A stretch of DNA of 64,000 nucleotides. Source: Haliscomenobacter sp. Lineage in GTDB: Bacteria; Bacteroidota; Bacteroidia; Chitinophagales; Saprospiraceae. The notes beneath the pieces are model-generated. The model was not told where the DNA came from. It worked only from the letters and a program-made list of their open reading frames with translations, and ran no database searches. Each line of letters begins with the position of its first letter. Position 1 is the stretch's first letter. A program made the translations under genes and the position numbers. Shown here piece after piece: positions 26,029 to 36,202 of this stretch. The stretch is from the NCBI GenBank assembly GCA_016707205.1, contig JADJHZ010000002.1, forward strand, positions 124,001 to 188,000. Reading direction: 5' to 3'.

Positions 26029-27156
26029 TCACAACAGCTTTAAAGCCTGCTTAAAGTCCTTAATTAAATCCTCAACAGCTTCAATGCCTACCGATATCCT
26101 TAATAGATTATCGGGCGTTACCGAATCAGGTCCTTCGGTAGATTTCCGATGTTCAATTAAACTCTCTACGCCGCCCAGGCTGGTGGCGTGGGTGAATAAT
26201 TGCAACAGGGAACACAATTTTAAGGCGTTCTCTCTGCCGCCTTTCACCAAAACAGACAGCATACCGCCGTATCCTCCTTTCATTTGCCTGGCAGCAATGG
26301 CATGTTGGGGATGAGAAGGAAGTCCGGGGTATAAAACGCGTTCAATTTTGGGTTCTTTTTCCAGGAATCTGGCCAATTTCATCGCATTGGCGGAATGAAT
26401 GGCCATTCTTGCCGTGAAGGTGGTCAGGCTACGGCACAACAACCAGCAATCAAATGGTGAGGGCACAGCGCCCCCATAACACTGCACTTTTTTAATGAAT
26501 ACCGTTTTTTCGTTGTTTTCTTTAAAAACCAATGCACCGCCTAAAATATCGCTATGGCCTCCGAAATATTTCGTCGTGGAATGCAACACAATATCAACGC
26601 CTAAATCCAGGGGCCTTGTGTAAAACGGTGTGGCCCAGGTATTATCTGCCACAGTTATACAACCATGTTCCCTGGCTATTTCCACAATGGCTTTTATATC
26701 GGTTACTTTGATCGAAGGATTGGAGGGCGATTCCATCCAAAGCAGTTTGGTATTCGGCTGGATCGCCTGCCTCAAAGCGACGGGATTAGTAAAATCTGCC
26801 AGCGTATAACTCAGGCCGAACCCTGCATACAGCGTATGGACAATCGTGCGCATCGAGAAGTAGGTATCATCGGCCATCACAATATGGTCGCCCGACTTCA
26901 AACTTTGGAAAATGGCCGTTGCCGCCGCCAGCCCGGACGCAAAACTGATACAGGCTGCGCCGCCTTCCATTTCGGCTATTTTATGCTCAAGGGCATTTTT
27001 GTTGGGGTTGTCGTAGCGGGAATAGAGGTAGCCTTGCGGCATGGTGAGCTGGTCTTCGTTTCGCTCAAAGGTGGTAGCCATAATTAATGGCGACATGACA
27101 GCCCCGCTGGGGTCTTTGATGTTATGCCGGTGAATGAGGGCTGTGGATAATTTCAT
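26029..27156 (-). CDS. Trans-sulfuration PLP enzyme (cystathionine gamma-synthase / methionine gamma-lyase family)
   Basis: The 375-residue PLP-dependent Cys/Met metabolism enzyme shows Y-S-R-Y-D-N-P near residue 50 and G-A-A-C-I-S-F-A-S-G-L-A-A. W-M-E-S-P-S-N-P contributes a PLP/substrate contact, and V-L-H-S-T-T-K-Y-F-G-G-H-S-D carries the PLP lysine (about residue 190). S-L-G-G-V-E-S-L-I-E is close to the C-terminus. Length fits the family. Whether it acts as cystathionine gamma-synthase, beta/gamma-lyase or methionine gamma-lyase cannot be settled from motifs. I start at M-K-L-S-T-A-L-I-H. Confidence 0.9.
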   Translation of the reverse strand: MKLSTALIHRHNIKDPSGAVMSPLIMATTFERNEDQLTMPQGYLYSRYDNPNKNALEHKIAEMEGGAACISFASGLAAATAIFQSLKSGDHIVMADDTYFSMRTIVHTLYAGFGLSYTLADFTNPVALRQAIQPNTKLLWMESPSNPSIKVTDIKAIVEIAREHGCITVADNTWATPFYTRPLDLGVDIVLHSTTKYFGGHSDILGGALVFKENNEKTVFIKKVQCYGGAVPSPFDCWLLCRSLTTFTARMAIHSANAMKLARFLEKEPKIERVLYPGLPSHPQHAIAARQMKGGYGGMLSVLVKGGRENALKLCSLLQLFTHATSLGGVESLIEHRKSTEGPDSVTPDNLLRISVGIEAVEDLIKDFKQALKLL

Positions 27157-27433
27157 GTGTTTTGGATTTGTTCGGTTTCCTGACATCATGGGAAGATTGA
27201 GCAGGCTTGAAGTTCCTTATCCATGGTCTTCCGACGGTCGCTTCGCTAAGATAAGGGTTTTGAGCAAATTCCCGTTTCTATCTTTAATTGCTGAGAACGG
27301 TTTCCCACCAATTACTCCCGGTATGATTTCCTGCAGCTTCCTCCAAAAGGACCATAGCCAGGGCCTGAGCACCAAGGCGGGAATTGCTGTTTACCTGTCT
27401 TCGCCTGCCAGGCAAATCCTTGCCGCCACGACG

Positions 27434-28033
27434 TCATAAGCGAAGCGTTAGCCCCAGCGATTGCCCGTCGAAGCGGATAGAGGTGTGTTCAAAAAACGGA
27501 GGAAGTTGGTTTTCCAGGCCGCCGAGGTAAATGGCGGCGCCCAGGTCAAAAGCAAAAAGGAAAGCGCCCTGCAAGAGGATAGACCTGCCGAAGCCCCGCA
27601 GCCGGTCCTGGTTTTGCACGCCGGTTTTGGCGCGCTCCAGCATCCAGGCGCCGCCGGCCATGTAGGCAACATCTAATCCCGCATTGAAGAGCAGTATTTT
27701 CTGCATGCGATGGTGCTGGCGGGCTGTTTCGTACAAGTCAAAGGCAGCAGGGTCCATATGCGTAGCCGTCCACAGGCCGGAAGCGGCAAGTCCCAAGTTG
27801 ACGACACCCCAGCCCAGATTCATCTGGTGAAAAGACCGCTGTGATCCCCTGGTTTGAGCCATGCCCACAGCCCCGCCGGCTATGTTGGCAATGCCCCAGG
27901 CGCCGAGGACGTACATGCTGTAGCGCGTGCGGTCGAGGCGTTGCTGGTTGAAGTCGGTCAAATGCAGCGACTGCGCCAGGAGCGGCGCGGCCTGCAAAAA
28001 CAGAAAAAATCCGAGGGTGGTGAGGTATTTCAT
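27434..28033 (-). CDS. Exported membrane protein, DUF6992-like
   Basis: The 199-residue product begins with a signal peptide (Y-L-T-T-L-G-F-F-L-F-L-Q-A-A-P-L-L-A-Q) and has about four helices with the motif G-A-W-G-I-A-N-I-A-G-G-A-V-G. F-H-Q-M-N-L-G-W-G-V-V-N follows; Q-K-I-L-L-F-N-A-G-L-D-V-A-Y precedes the last pair of helices. This arrangement matches the DUF6992 family of small Bacteroidota membrane proteins of unknown role. Start set at the ATG immediately before the signal peptide. Confidence 0.65.
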   Translation of the reverse strand: MKYLTTLGFFLFLQAAPLLAQSLHLTDFNQQRLDRTRYSMYVLGAWGIANIAGGAVGMAQTRGSQRSFHQMNLGWGVVNLGLAASGLWTATHMDPAAFDLYETARQHHRMQKILLFNAGLDVAYMAGGAWMLERAKTGVQNQDRLRGFGRSILLQGAFLFAFDLGAAIYLGGLENQLPPFFEHTSIRFDGQSLGLTLRL

Positions 28034-28157
28034 AAAAGAATGAACAAACCGGATACCATTCGGTTTTGGAGATTTGAAAAAATGCGCGGCGGAAGTTGAT
28101 CCCGGAATTTTTGCTTTCCTTTTATCAAAGAAACCACAATCCGCTGACCGCAACAGT

Positions 28158-28556
28158 TCACCCCCAGATTTTAGTAGCGATCAAATACGTCGCAATAGAG
28201 ACCGATGCCGACAGGACAGCGCCCCAGACCAGGTCGACAATAGTTACCAGCAGCGGCCAGTCTTTTGTCAATGCCAAATTGGTCAGATCGTAGGTTGCGT
28301 AACAAACCAATCCGAACAATGCGCCCAATAGAAGGGCGTGCTTCCAGGAGCCTTTTTCCATGGCGGGGGCAATTACAAATACCACCAGGCCGGCGATAAA
28401 AATCAAATAAAAGATAATTGCCGCTCCCCAATTGATGTCCGGCTTCATTAGCTTGCCAATCTGTTCCCTGTAAAAATTTTTAGCCACCAGACCGAGCCAG
28501 ACCATATCTATGGCAAAAAATACGGAAAGCGCGATAGCGTAAAGCTTTATAAACAT
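28158..28556 (-). CDS. DUF2177 family membrane protein
   Basis: The 132-residue protein has four membrane helices. It reads F-F-A-I-D-M-V-W-L-G, G-A-L-F-G-L-V-C-Y-A-T-Y-D-L-T-N, and W-G-A-V-L-S, all conserved in DUF2177. Function unknown. Its start is 5 bases after the stop of the TspO-like gene, so the two form an operon. Confidence 0.88.
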   Translation of the reverse strand: MFIKLYAIALSVFFAIDMVWLGLVAKNFYREQIGKLMKPDINWGAAIIFYLIFIAGLVVFVIAPAMEKGSWKHALLLGALFGLVCYATYDLTNLALTKDWPLLVTIVDLVWGAVLSASVSIATYLIATKIWG

Positions 28557-28561
28557 GATGT

Positions 28562-29323
28562 TTAGTTTTTATTGTTTTTATAAAATATGCTCCCTACAAA
28601 ATACCCATAAACCACCAAACATGCAATGATGGTTACGATAATGCCCGGGTACTGCCCATTAAACCCACTGGATGATACGTGCTTAAGTAGTATTCCCAGA
28701 TATGCCCAGACGAGCACCAATCCATAGGGGATACTTTTATCTTTGTTCACCCGCAGGATGCCAATGATCGCGCCAACGAGCAAAATGAGGATGGTCCATA
28801 TAAAATCGGCGATGCCAAATCCGTTCCAACCGCTACGCACCAAAAATACGGTGATATTGGCGATGGTAGCTACCGTGATCCAGCCAAAATAAATGCTAAA
28901 GGGCGCGCTGATAAACCATTTTTTCCACGACATCAACTGCTCCTTACCCAGAATGTCGGCAATCTGAATCAGAAAGAAGAGTATTGCCAACATAATAATC
29001 ACCGAAAGACCGATAAAGTCATAGTGCCATGTAAATATCCACGAGATATTGGCAAGTGACGTAGCAATGAAGAAAGGATTGATCCTTTTTAAGAGGGCTT
29101 CGGTTTTTTCATCCTTATTTACAAACTGGTACAGCACGTACCCCCCAAGCAAAAGGTAGATTAATCCCCAAATGGAAAAGGTCAGACCGGCTGGCGCGAA
29201 AAGATTGGGGTATGCATTTGATATATCGCCGGTAGAACGGTTATTGATCGGCAGGCTATTGGCCAAAAAATTTACATACACCATGGCGGCATAGGTAATC
29301 AGCGTAACTATTTTAGTAAACAT
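28562..29323 (-). CDS. TspO/MBR-related (tryptophan-rich) membrane protein
   Basis: The 253-residue integral membrane protein has about eight helices. Key features are N-F-L-A-N-S-L-P-I-N near residue 20, F-S-I-W-G-L-I-Y (about 45-52), W-I-F-T-W-H-Y-D, and F-G-W-I-T-V-A-T. These match the larger TspO/MBR-related family annotated in Bacteroidota as tryptophan-rich sensory proteins. Ligand and role unknown. First gene of an operon with DUF2177. Start is at M-F-T-K. Confidence 0.78.
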   Translation of the reverse strand: MFTKIVTLITYAAMVYVNFLANSLPINNRSTGDISNAYPNLFAPAGLTFSIWGLIYLLLGGYVLYQFVNKDEKTEALLKRINPFFIATSLANISWIFTWHYDFIGLSVIIMLAILFFLIQIADILGKEQLMSWKKWFISAPFSIYFGWITVATIANITVFLVRSGWNGFGIADFIWTILILLVGAIIGILRVNKDKSIPYGLVLVWAYLGILLKHVSSSGFNGQYPGIIVTIIACLVVYGYFVGSIFYKNNKN

Positions 29324-30052
29324 GTTTTTAATATTTTTTACAACCATTTATTTGCGCGTTTTCCTGCCGCTATCCTCTTGAAACACCAGGGCAAGGAAGA
29401 TACACGAGACCGGCTTGTGCAATTCCAAACCCTGCCACAACCGCATATGCCACTCCAACGATAACAAGCCCTAATGAAGAAATAAAACCCAGCCGTTGCG
29501 TATGCTCCATATTAGAGTTCCTCCATGCAGCGCATCCTAACAGAAAAGCAACTAGAACACGCTGGTTTTGTTTTATTCATAAATGCACTCTGCCGCAGAC
29601 GCCAATCGCAGCGAACGGCGGCATGCCTGTCAGCCCCCGCGTTAGCGGACGGTTGGCCGCCATGCAAAGTTAGCCACATTATTTATTTTTAGATTTCTTT
29701 CCCATCATTTTAGATAGTTCAAATAGTTTGTCGGAATTGCCCAAATTATTCCATGTATAGAATATACTTTTTTCTGATTCAAATTTGCCGTTCCTTTTGT
29801 TGCAAGTTCAGTCGGGGGGATGTCGGGGTAGTAGTCTGATTTCCTGATCCTGCCGGTCAGGCCGTTCTTGTGGTGCGGGGTGCTCCTCCGGCCAGGTTCG
29901 ATGCGGTCTTTAAAAAAGCTGCTTTTCGGGAGGTAAAATTAGTCCGGATTGTCGCTTCCTCTCCTGTTCCTTCTCCAAAAATGCGTACCTTTCCCAACTG
30001 TTGCTTTCACTATTAACCTCCTCTTCCGGGGATTTAAACGCCATTATAACCA
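29324..30052. other. Long intergenic region with a gene relic
   Basis: About 730 bases with no full gene. The minus strand at about 29683-29810 encodes a possible 3' remnant ending S-D-K-L-F-E-L-S-K-M-M-G-K-K-S-K-N-K and a stop, followed in its direction by G-C-rich repeats (29590-29670) with GTTAGC motifs, like the cassette boundaries but not cleanly palindromic. Confidence 0.4.
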
Positions 30053-32898
30053 ATGAAAAAAATTATTTTAACCGGCTTGTCCTGTTGTTTTCTGTTGTGC
30101 CTGAGCATTCATGCTTTGGCTCAAAGCAAACTGGTAGAAAAGGTTGAACGCAAAGGAAACGAACTGCTCATTCCCTACGAAAAGTACGTACTGGCGAATG
30201 GACTTACTGTGATCGTTCACGAAGACCATTCCGATCCGGTGGTACACGTGGATGTTACCTACCATGTGGGCTCTGCCCGGGAAGAGATCGGAAAATCGGG
30301 CTTTGCCCATTTCTTCGAACATATGATGTTTCAGGGCTCCGACCATGTCGCGGACGAAGAACATTTCAAGTTGGTCACCGAAGCGGGTGGAACCCTCAAC
30401 GGCTCCACCAACCGCGACCGCACCAACTACTATGAAACCCTGCCCAGCAACCAATTGGAAATTGCCCTGTGGCTCGAAGCCGACCGCATGGGCTTTCTGC
30501 TTGACGCTGTAACCCAGAAAAAATTTGAAATACAGCGGGCAACGGTGAAAAACGAAAGGGGCCAAAACTACGACAACCGCCCTTACGGTCTGGCAGGTGA
30601 GATCACCAGCAAAAACCTCTACCCCTATGGGCACCCCTATTCCTGGCTGACCATCGGATATATCGAAGACCTCAACCGCGTAGACGTCAACGACCTCAAG
30701 CGCTTTTTTCTGCGCTGGTACGGCCCCAATAACGCGACCCTAACGGTGGGCGGCGACGTCAGCCCGGCGCAGGTAGTCAAACTGGCCGAGAAATATTTTG
30801 GCTCTATTCCCATCGGCCCGGAAGTCCAAAACATGCCCAAATTGATCCCCGTTCTGGAGAGCGACCGCTATGTTTCTTATGTCGATAATTATATCCGCTT
30901 CCCCCGTTTGCAAATCACACGGCCCAGCGTTCCCTCCTACCACCCCGATAAAGCGGCGCTGGATTGTTTGGCAGCCCTGATGGCACAAGGCAAAAACACC
31001 GTTTTTTACCAAAATTTTATCAAAACCCAAAAGGCGCAGCAAGCCAGCGCGTTTAACTCCGGCGCGGAGTTGAGCGGCGAATTCAGTATCAGTATTCAGC
31101 CTAATCCCGGGCAGACCCTGAGCGATATGGAAGCTTTGGCGCTCAAAACCATCGGCGATTTTGAAGCCAAAGGAGTAAGCGACGAAGAAGTAGAGCGCTA
31201 CAAAGCTCAATACGAAGCGAGCCGCATCAATGCCCTGGCGAGCGTATCCGGTAAAGTGTCGCAATTGGCAGCCTATCAAACGTTTACCGGCAACCCCAAC
31301 CAGTTTCCTTCGGAGTTGGCCGCCGTGCGCGCCCTTACCAAAGCGGATGTCCTGCGGGTGTTTACCCAGTACGTCAAAAGCAAACCGGCAGTGATCCTGA
31401 GCATTTTGCCCAAAACCGGAGACGTTAAACCTGCCGGGGCCGATAATTACCAAATTGATTCTACCAAATACGCAGCCCCGGCCGATCAGTATGCCGGATT
31501 AACGTATGTCAAAGCCAAAGACCGTTTTGACCGCAGCACGAAACCGGCAGGAGGCCCTAATCCCGCTATTTCCGTTCCTGCCCTCTGGCGCACTAAATTG
31601 GCCAACGGCATTCAGATCATTGGCGCCCAGAACAGTGAAATCCCAACGGTCACCTTGTCTTTAACCATCAAAGGAGGCCAGATGCTCGACCCCATCGAAA
31701 AGGTGGGCCTCGCCAATCTGTGCAGCCAAATGCTGCGCGAGGGAACAGAAAACTATAGCGCCGAGGATTTTGAAAATGAGTTGCGCGACCTCGGGACCAG
31801 CATCAATGCCAGCGCAAGTGAAACGGCCTTAACTTTTTCGATGAATACGCTGGTCAAGAACCTGGGCCAAAGCCTGAAGTTATTCGAGGAACGGGTATTC
31901 CGCTCCAAATTCCAGCAGGAGGACTTCACCCGCATTCAGCAAAATACCATACGCGGCATCATCAACAGTTCTACCCAGGCGGCTTCGGTTGCTTCCGGTT
32001 TGTTCAATACCCTGATTTATGGCAAAAACGATATCCGGGGCTATGCGCTGGATGGCACGGAAGAAACCGTTGCCAAAATCACGCTGGCGGACGTGGAACA
32101 ATATTATAAGAATCACCTTTCGGCGCCCTCGAGCCATGTGGTGATCGTTGGGGATATTACCCAGGCCGATATGTTGCCTAAACTCGGTTTCTTGAATTCC
32201 ATGCCTTCCAAACCGATTTCCCTTCCCGAGCTCAAACCGGCAGTCAAAACCGACGAAGCCAAAATATTCCTGGTAGATCAACCCAAGGCGGCTCAGTCGG
32301 AGATCCGCATCGGATATCCGGCCCTGCCTTTCGATGCCACAGGCGAGTTTTTCAAGGCGGGCCTGGTGAATTACAACCTGGGCGGCGCCTTCAATAGCCG
32401 CATCAACCTTAACCTGCGCGAAGATAAAGGGTATACCTACGGCGCCCGTTCCGCGTTCTCAGGCGACTTCGCCTGGGGCACTTTTGTAGCCAGTGCAGGG
32501 GTAAAAGCGACGGCAACAGACAGCTCGGTGATAGAATTCATGAAGGAAATCACCCAATTCCGCAACACGGGGATGACCGATGCCGAACTAGCCTTTATGA
32601 AAGCTCCATAGGCCAACGGGACGCCCTGCGCTATGAAACGGGCTTCCAAAAGGCAGGCTTCTTAAGTCAGATTGCCAAATACAATCTCCCCGCTGATTTT
32701 GCCAAAAAACAAAGCGAGATCATCAAAAACAGCACCAGAGCCGAATTGAACGCACTGGCTAAAAAATGGCTGAAGCCAGAAAATGCGTTCATTTTGGTCG
32801 TAGGCGATAAAACCCTCATCAAACCCGGTCTGGAAAAACTGGGTTACGAAGTGATCGAGCTGGATAAAAAAGGGAATGAGGTTGTGATCCGTCCGTAA
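30053..32898 (+). CDS. M16 family (pitrilysin-type) metallopeptidase, interrupted by a frameshift near 32600
   Basis: A large periplasmic zinc peptidase with signal peptide (residues 1-24, ...A-L-A-Q). The first M16 domain carries the zinc motif H-F-F-E-H (residues 86-90), and a second M16-like domain follows. The first frame ends at 32611 with the odd tail F-M-K-A-P. The next frame continues without break from I-G-Q-R-D-A-L-R-Y-E through L-K-P-E-N-A-F-I-L-V-V-G-D to a stop at 32896-32898, as in full-length M16 proteins (about 950 residues). One missing A in the AAA near 32599 explains it. Confidence 0.85.
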
Positions 32899-32952
32899 AA
32901 CAACGAAGAGAACGCCAATAGGGGGTGCAGCCGGAGCTTTCCCCTTTCTTAT

Positions 32953-33001
32953 ACAGGACGCGAAGCGGTTTGGGAATTTCCCACATTACTTCGCGTCCTG
33001 T
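32953..33001. terminator. Inverted repeat after the M16 gene
   Basis: Perfect 13-base arms, ACAGGACGCGAAG (32953-32965) and CTTCGCGTCCTGT (32989-33001), around a 23-base loop, followed by TTTATTT. Likely a terminator for the M16 gene. Confidence 0.6.
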
Positions 33002-33014
33002 TTATTTCCCCCCT

Positions 33015-33115
33015 TATCCTATACGCCGCCAGCCCGGCCTTCCTCCACCTTATTACGGCCTCAAACCCCTTCCGGGGCGCCCGCCCGCCGGTCTCCCGCT
33101 CATCGCCGTGTACCG
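33015..33115 (-). pseudogene. Erythromycin-esterase-like 3' fragment (relic 2)
   Basis: The minus strand encodes G-G-R-A-P-R-K-G-F-E-A-V-I-R-W-R-K-A-G-L-A-A-Y, which aligns with the tail of the esterase-like protein (G-G-R-I-R-F-L-P-R-K-R-F-D-A-V-V-V). No other part of the gene is present. Confidence 0.5.
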
Positions 33116-33238
33116 GGCATCAACCGGCAACGCCCGTTCCAAGCCCAATTCCTGCTCCTCATTCCTTTTTTTGACATTCCCATGAGAATCCGTTCATTCT
33201 TTTGACAATTCCGTGAAAATCGGCATGATCAAACTGGA

Positions 33239-33246
33239 TAGTTTTG
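33239..33246 (+). promoter_or_regulatory. Probable -7 promoter element
   Basis: TAGTTTTG fits the Bacteroidota TAnnTTTG consensus, 41 bases before the start of the lipoprotein/TonB-receptor unit. No clear -33 element at the usual spacing. Confidence 0.4.
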
Positions 33247-33286
33247 TGGCTTCTTGATTAACACCAAAAATAATTTGAATACTGTC

Positions 33287-33898
33287 ATGAACATTAAAGG
33301 AATCCTTATGGCCACGGCAATAGCCGTGGCGTCGTTGTTTCTAACTTCCTGCGAGAAGGACGAACCGCAAACCACCAAGGTTTTCGGCGCTATCACGATT
33401 GAAAATGCATCTACCTGGTCCACGTATGCCGACAGCGGCGAAGTGCAGGTGACCCTTTTCTCCAAATTCAGCCTCGATCCATTAGCCGGCTGGGGCGTTG
33501 TACCGGATAATTTCTTCGGACCCAATGTCCCAGGGGGGACCTTTGCCGTAGGCGCGCCCTACAATTCTCAGAATCCCCTGGTGCTCAAGTACGAACCGGG
33601 TAAAACGGTCTACACGTATGAGATTGAAGTAGAACCCGGCACGTATTCCGCCCTGGCATTGGGTTTCCGGCACAACCTGGTGACCGACCCCAGCCGCAAA
33701 ACGGCCACTCTCGGCGTGCATTGGGACAAACCCGATCAGGTGAGCTACGGCGTGGTGATCAAAGTACGGACCGGCGCCGGCACGGTCATCCCGGTCTTCA
33801 ACTATCCGACCCCGGTTACGTTCACGATCGCCGAAGGCGAGCAGAAGGAGATCAACTTCAAAGCGGATTTCAATTTTGTGAAAAGCTGGTACCGGTAA
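33287..33898 (+). CDS. Lipoprotein partner of a TonB-dependent receptor
   Basis: The 203-residue product has a lipoprotein signal (M-A-T-A-I-A-V-A-S-L-F-L-T-S-C). Its beta-rich domain has repeats of Val/Thr/Tyr strands; no conserved family was recognised. It ends 3 bases before the TonB receptor gene, so the two form an operon. Surface lipoproteins paired with TonB receptors commonly capture the ligand, so it may bind the transported iron or organic compound (inference). Confidence 0.7.
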   Translation: MNIKGILMATAIAVASLFLTSCEKDEPQTTKVFGAITIENASTWSTYADSGEVQVTLFSKFSLDPLAGWGVVPDNFFGPNVPGGTFAVGAPYNSQNPLVLKYEPGKTVYTYEIEVEPGTYSALALGFRHNLVTDPSRKTATLGVHWDKPDQVSYGVVIKVRTGAGTVIPVFNYPTPVTFTIAEGEQKEINFKADFNFVKSWYR

Positions 33899-33901
33899 GC
33901 T

Positions 33902-36190
33902 ATGCCTGGCAGAAAGCACCCTGGGTTGAAGCTCCTCAAAAAGGTCATGGAAGCATGGTTGGCTTGCCTGTTGCCCGTATTGGCGATGGCGCAGCCCGCC
34001 ATGCCGGTTTTGGCAGGGGGTATTGAAGGCGTTGTTCGGGATGCCGAAAATGGCGCCTTACTGCCCCTGGCCAATATCCGTTTAGTGAATTCCGAGACCG
34101 GCACATCCGCCGGCCTGGACGGCCGTTTCCGTATGGATAACCTTCCAGAAGGGAAATACACCCTGGCCGTTACCTACCTCGGGTACCAGGAACTGCTGGA
34201 AACCATCGAAGTGCTGTCTGGACGCAACACCTGGGTAACCCTTGCCCTGCAACCCGAAGCGCAGCTGGTGGAGGAAGTGGTCGTCACCGCCAGTCAGCGT
34301 TCGCAGGCCATTCGTTTGGCGCCGGCCAGCATCGGCGTGATCACCGCCGAGCAGATCCGGCAGCGGAATATCGCTACCTTCGACCAGGCATTTGATAACA
34401 TGCCCGGAGTGGTCGTCACCCGCTCCAGCGGATCCAATGTCCAGGCTTTTTCCATTCGGGGGGCTTCCGAAGTAGCCGGCGGCGGCATCGGCAACCGGGT
34501 TTTGCTGCTCATCGACGGCAGGCCGGCGCTGAGCCCGGAATCCGGAGGGGCCTTGTGGAACCTGGTTCCGCTGAGTTCCATCGAGCGGATCGAAGTGGTG
34601 CGGGGCGCCTACTCCTCCTTGTACGGCTCCAGCGCGATGGGCGGGGTGGTCAATGTCCTTACCCGCAAACCGGCAACCGCGCCGGAAACGCGCCTGCACC
34701 TCAGCTACGGCGCCTACGACCGGGCGCCGGTTTCAACGGGGTACCGGAAGTACGGCGATTTTTCGGCGCTGGACGTCAGCCATAGCCGGCGGATCAAGAA
34801 CTTTTCTTACCTCGTGGATGGCAGTTGGCGATCCGATGACGGGCATAAGGAAAAATCGGGGTTTGACCTGTACAACTTTTTTGGAAAAACGACATGGGAA
34901 TTCAAACCCAGGCGCCACCTGCAGGTATCCGCTAATGGCAACCGCATCTACAACGACACCCCGGCAACCTGGTTTAGCCGCCGGGAAGCATACCGCGTTG
35001 CGCCGTTTCGCCGGGACGATTACCAGGATCGCCGGGAGTTCAATGCCGACCTGTACTATTACGCCCTGCCGAACAGCAGCCTGAAGTACTCCACCCGCTT
35101 TTACCATTACCGCAGTTTCTCCCGTTTCGCCTTCGACGACGACCCCGGCAATGACAGTACCAACGTCAACATAGGAAAACAAGTCGTTGCCGAATCAAGC
35201 GTGCGTACGCGCAGGTTGGGCAACGTGTCGCAGGTGGAGCTATTTTCCGGATCAACCCATTACCTCATCGCGGGGACTGATGTGAAGTGGGACTACGTGC
35301 TCGGACTGCCCGATACGGTCCTGTACGGCGAGCACCGCGCCCTGGGTGCGGGCGTGTACGTACAGGACGAAATCGCGCTGAGCGATAAGCTGACGGCTAC
35401 GGTGGGCATCCGGTACGACCACTACCGCATCCTGGGACAGGCCCGGGAGTCCAACCTGAGCCCCAAACTGGCCATGCTGTACCAGGCCAGCCCCGGATTT
35501 TCCCTGCGTGGGCTACTGGCACAGGCTTTCCGCGATCCGCCGATTGCGGAGCGTTTCATCAAATTTGAGCAGGGAGGGGGGTTGGCATTCCAGCCCAACC
35601 CGGGCCTAAAACCAGAACGGCTGACCCTCTCGGCCGAGCTGGGCGCCAAATTCGATCCCATTCCGGGCGGAACCCTGGATATCGCTTTGTTTTACAACCG
35701 CTACAACGATCTGATCTCCTTCCAGCAGGTATCCGAGCCGTTGGAACCCCTTGTTTACCAAGTCATCAACCTGAAAGCAGCGTTGATGCAAGGCCTCGAG
35801 GTTTCGTACCGCCACCAGATCAAGGATTTTCTGACCCTCCATCTGGCCTATACCTGGCTCGATGCCAGGGATATCTCCCAAGAGCGCCTCAACGACGACC
35901 TGGCCTACAAAGTCAGGCATACCCTGGGCCTCTCTGCCACGGCAAGCCACCGGAAATGGCTTTGGAATGTCGGCACCCGCTACCGCAGCCGGATTGAGGA
36001 GGTCTTTATTTACCCCGGCAGCGAGCCGGACGCCACGTTCATTGCCAATACCCGCCTGACGTATAGACCTGCCGAGAAGACCGCCTGGTACTTCGCTATA
36101 AATAACCTGACCAATGCCCAGTATGAAGAACTCGAGCGCTACCGCATGCCCGGACGAAGCTTTGCCCTGGGTATAGATTACCGGTGGTAG
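33902..36190 (+). CDS. TonB-dependent receptor
   Basis: The 762-residue outer-membrane receptor starts with a signal peptide (A-C-L-L-P-V-L-A-M-A-Q). A CarboxypepD_reg-like domain follows (about residues 40-110, G-I-E-G-V-V-R-D), then E-E-V-V-V-T-A-S as the TonB-box-like segment. The plug domain (about 125-245) includes F-S-I-R-G-A-S, L-I-D-G-R-P and R-I-E-V-V-R-G-A-Y-S-S-L-Y-G. A 22-strand barrel ends with R-S-F-A-L-G-I-D-Y-R-W. The plug resembles siderophore/catecholate and vitamin receptors; ligand not determined. Cotranscribed with the preceding lipoprotein. Confidence 0.92.
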   Translation: MPGRKHPGLKLLKKVMEAWLACLLPVLAMAQPAMPVLAGGIEGVVRDAENGALLPLANIRLVNSETGTSAGLDGRFRMDNLPEGKYTLAVTYLGYQELLETIEVLSGRNTWVTLALQPEAQLVEEVVVTASQRSQAIRLAPASIGVITAEQIRQRNIATFDQAFDNMPGVVVTRSSGSNVQAFSIRGASEVAGGGIGNRVLLLIDGRPALSPESGGALWNLVPLSSIERIEVVRGAYSSLYGSSAMGGVVNVLTRKPATAPETRLHLSYGAYDRAPVSTGYRKYGDFSALDVSHSRRIKNFSYLVDGSWRSDDGHKEKSGFDLYNFFGKTTWEFKPRRHLQVSANGNRIYNDTPATWFSRREAYRVAPFRRDDYQDRREFNADLYYYALPNSSLKYSTRFYHYRSFSRFAFDDDPGNDSTNVNIGKQVVAESSVRTRRLGNVSQVELFSGSTHYLIAGTDVKWDYVLGLPDTVLYGEHRALGAGVYVQDEIALSDKLTATVGIRYDHYRILGQARESNLSPKLAMLYQASPGFSLRGLLAQAFRDPPIAERFIKFEQGGGLAFQPNPGLKPERLTLSAELGAKFDPIPGGTLDIALFYNRYNDLISFQQVSEPLEPLVYQVINLKAALMQGLEVSYRHQIKDFLTLHLAYTWLDARDISQERLNDDLAYKVRHTLGLSATASHRKWLWNVGTRYRSRIEEVFIYPGSEPDATFIANTRLTYRPAEKTAWYFAINNLTNAQYEELERYRMPGRSFALGIDYRW

Positions 36191-36202
36191 CCCCCTGCCC
36201 TC

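Noticed and set aside
10179..29323. Prophage or integrative conjugative element
   Set aside because: No integrase, capsid, portal, relaxase or type IV secretion genes were seen in this region.
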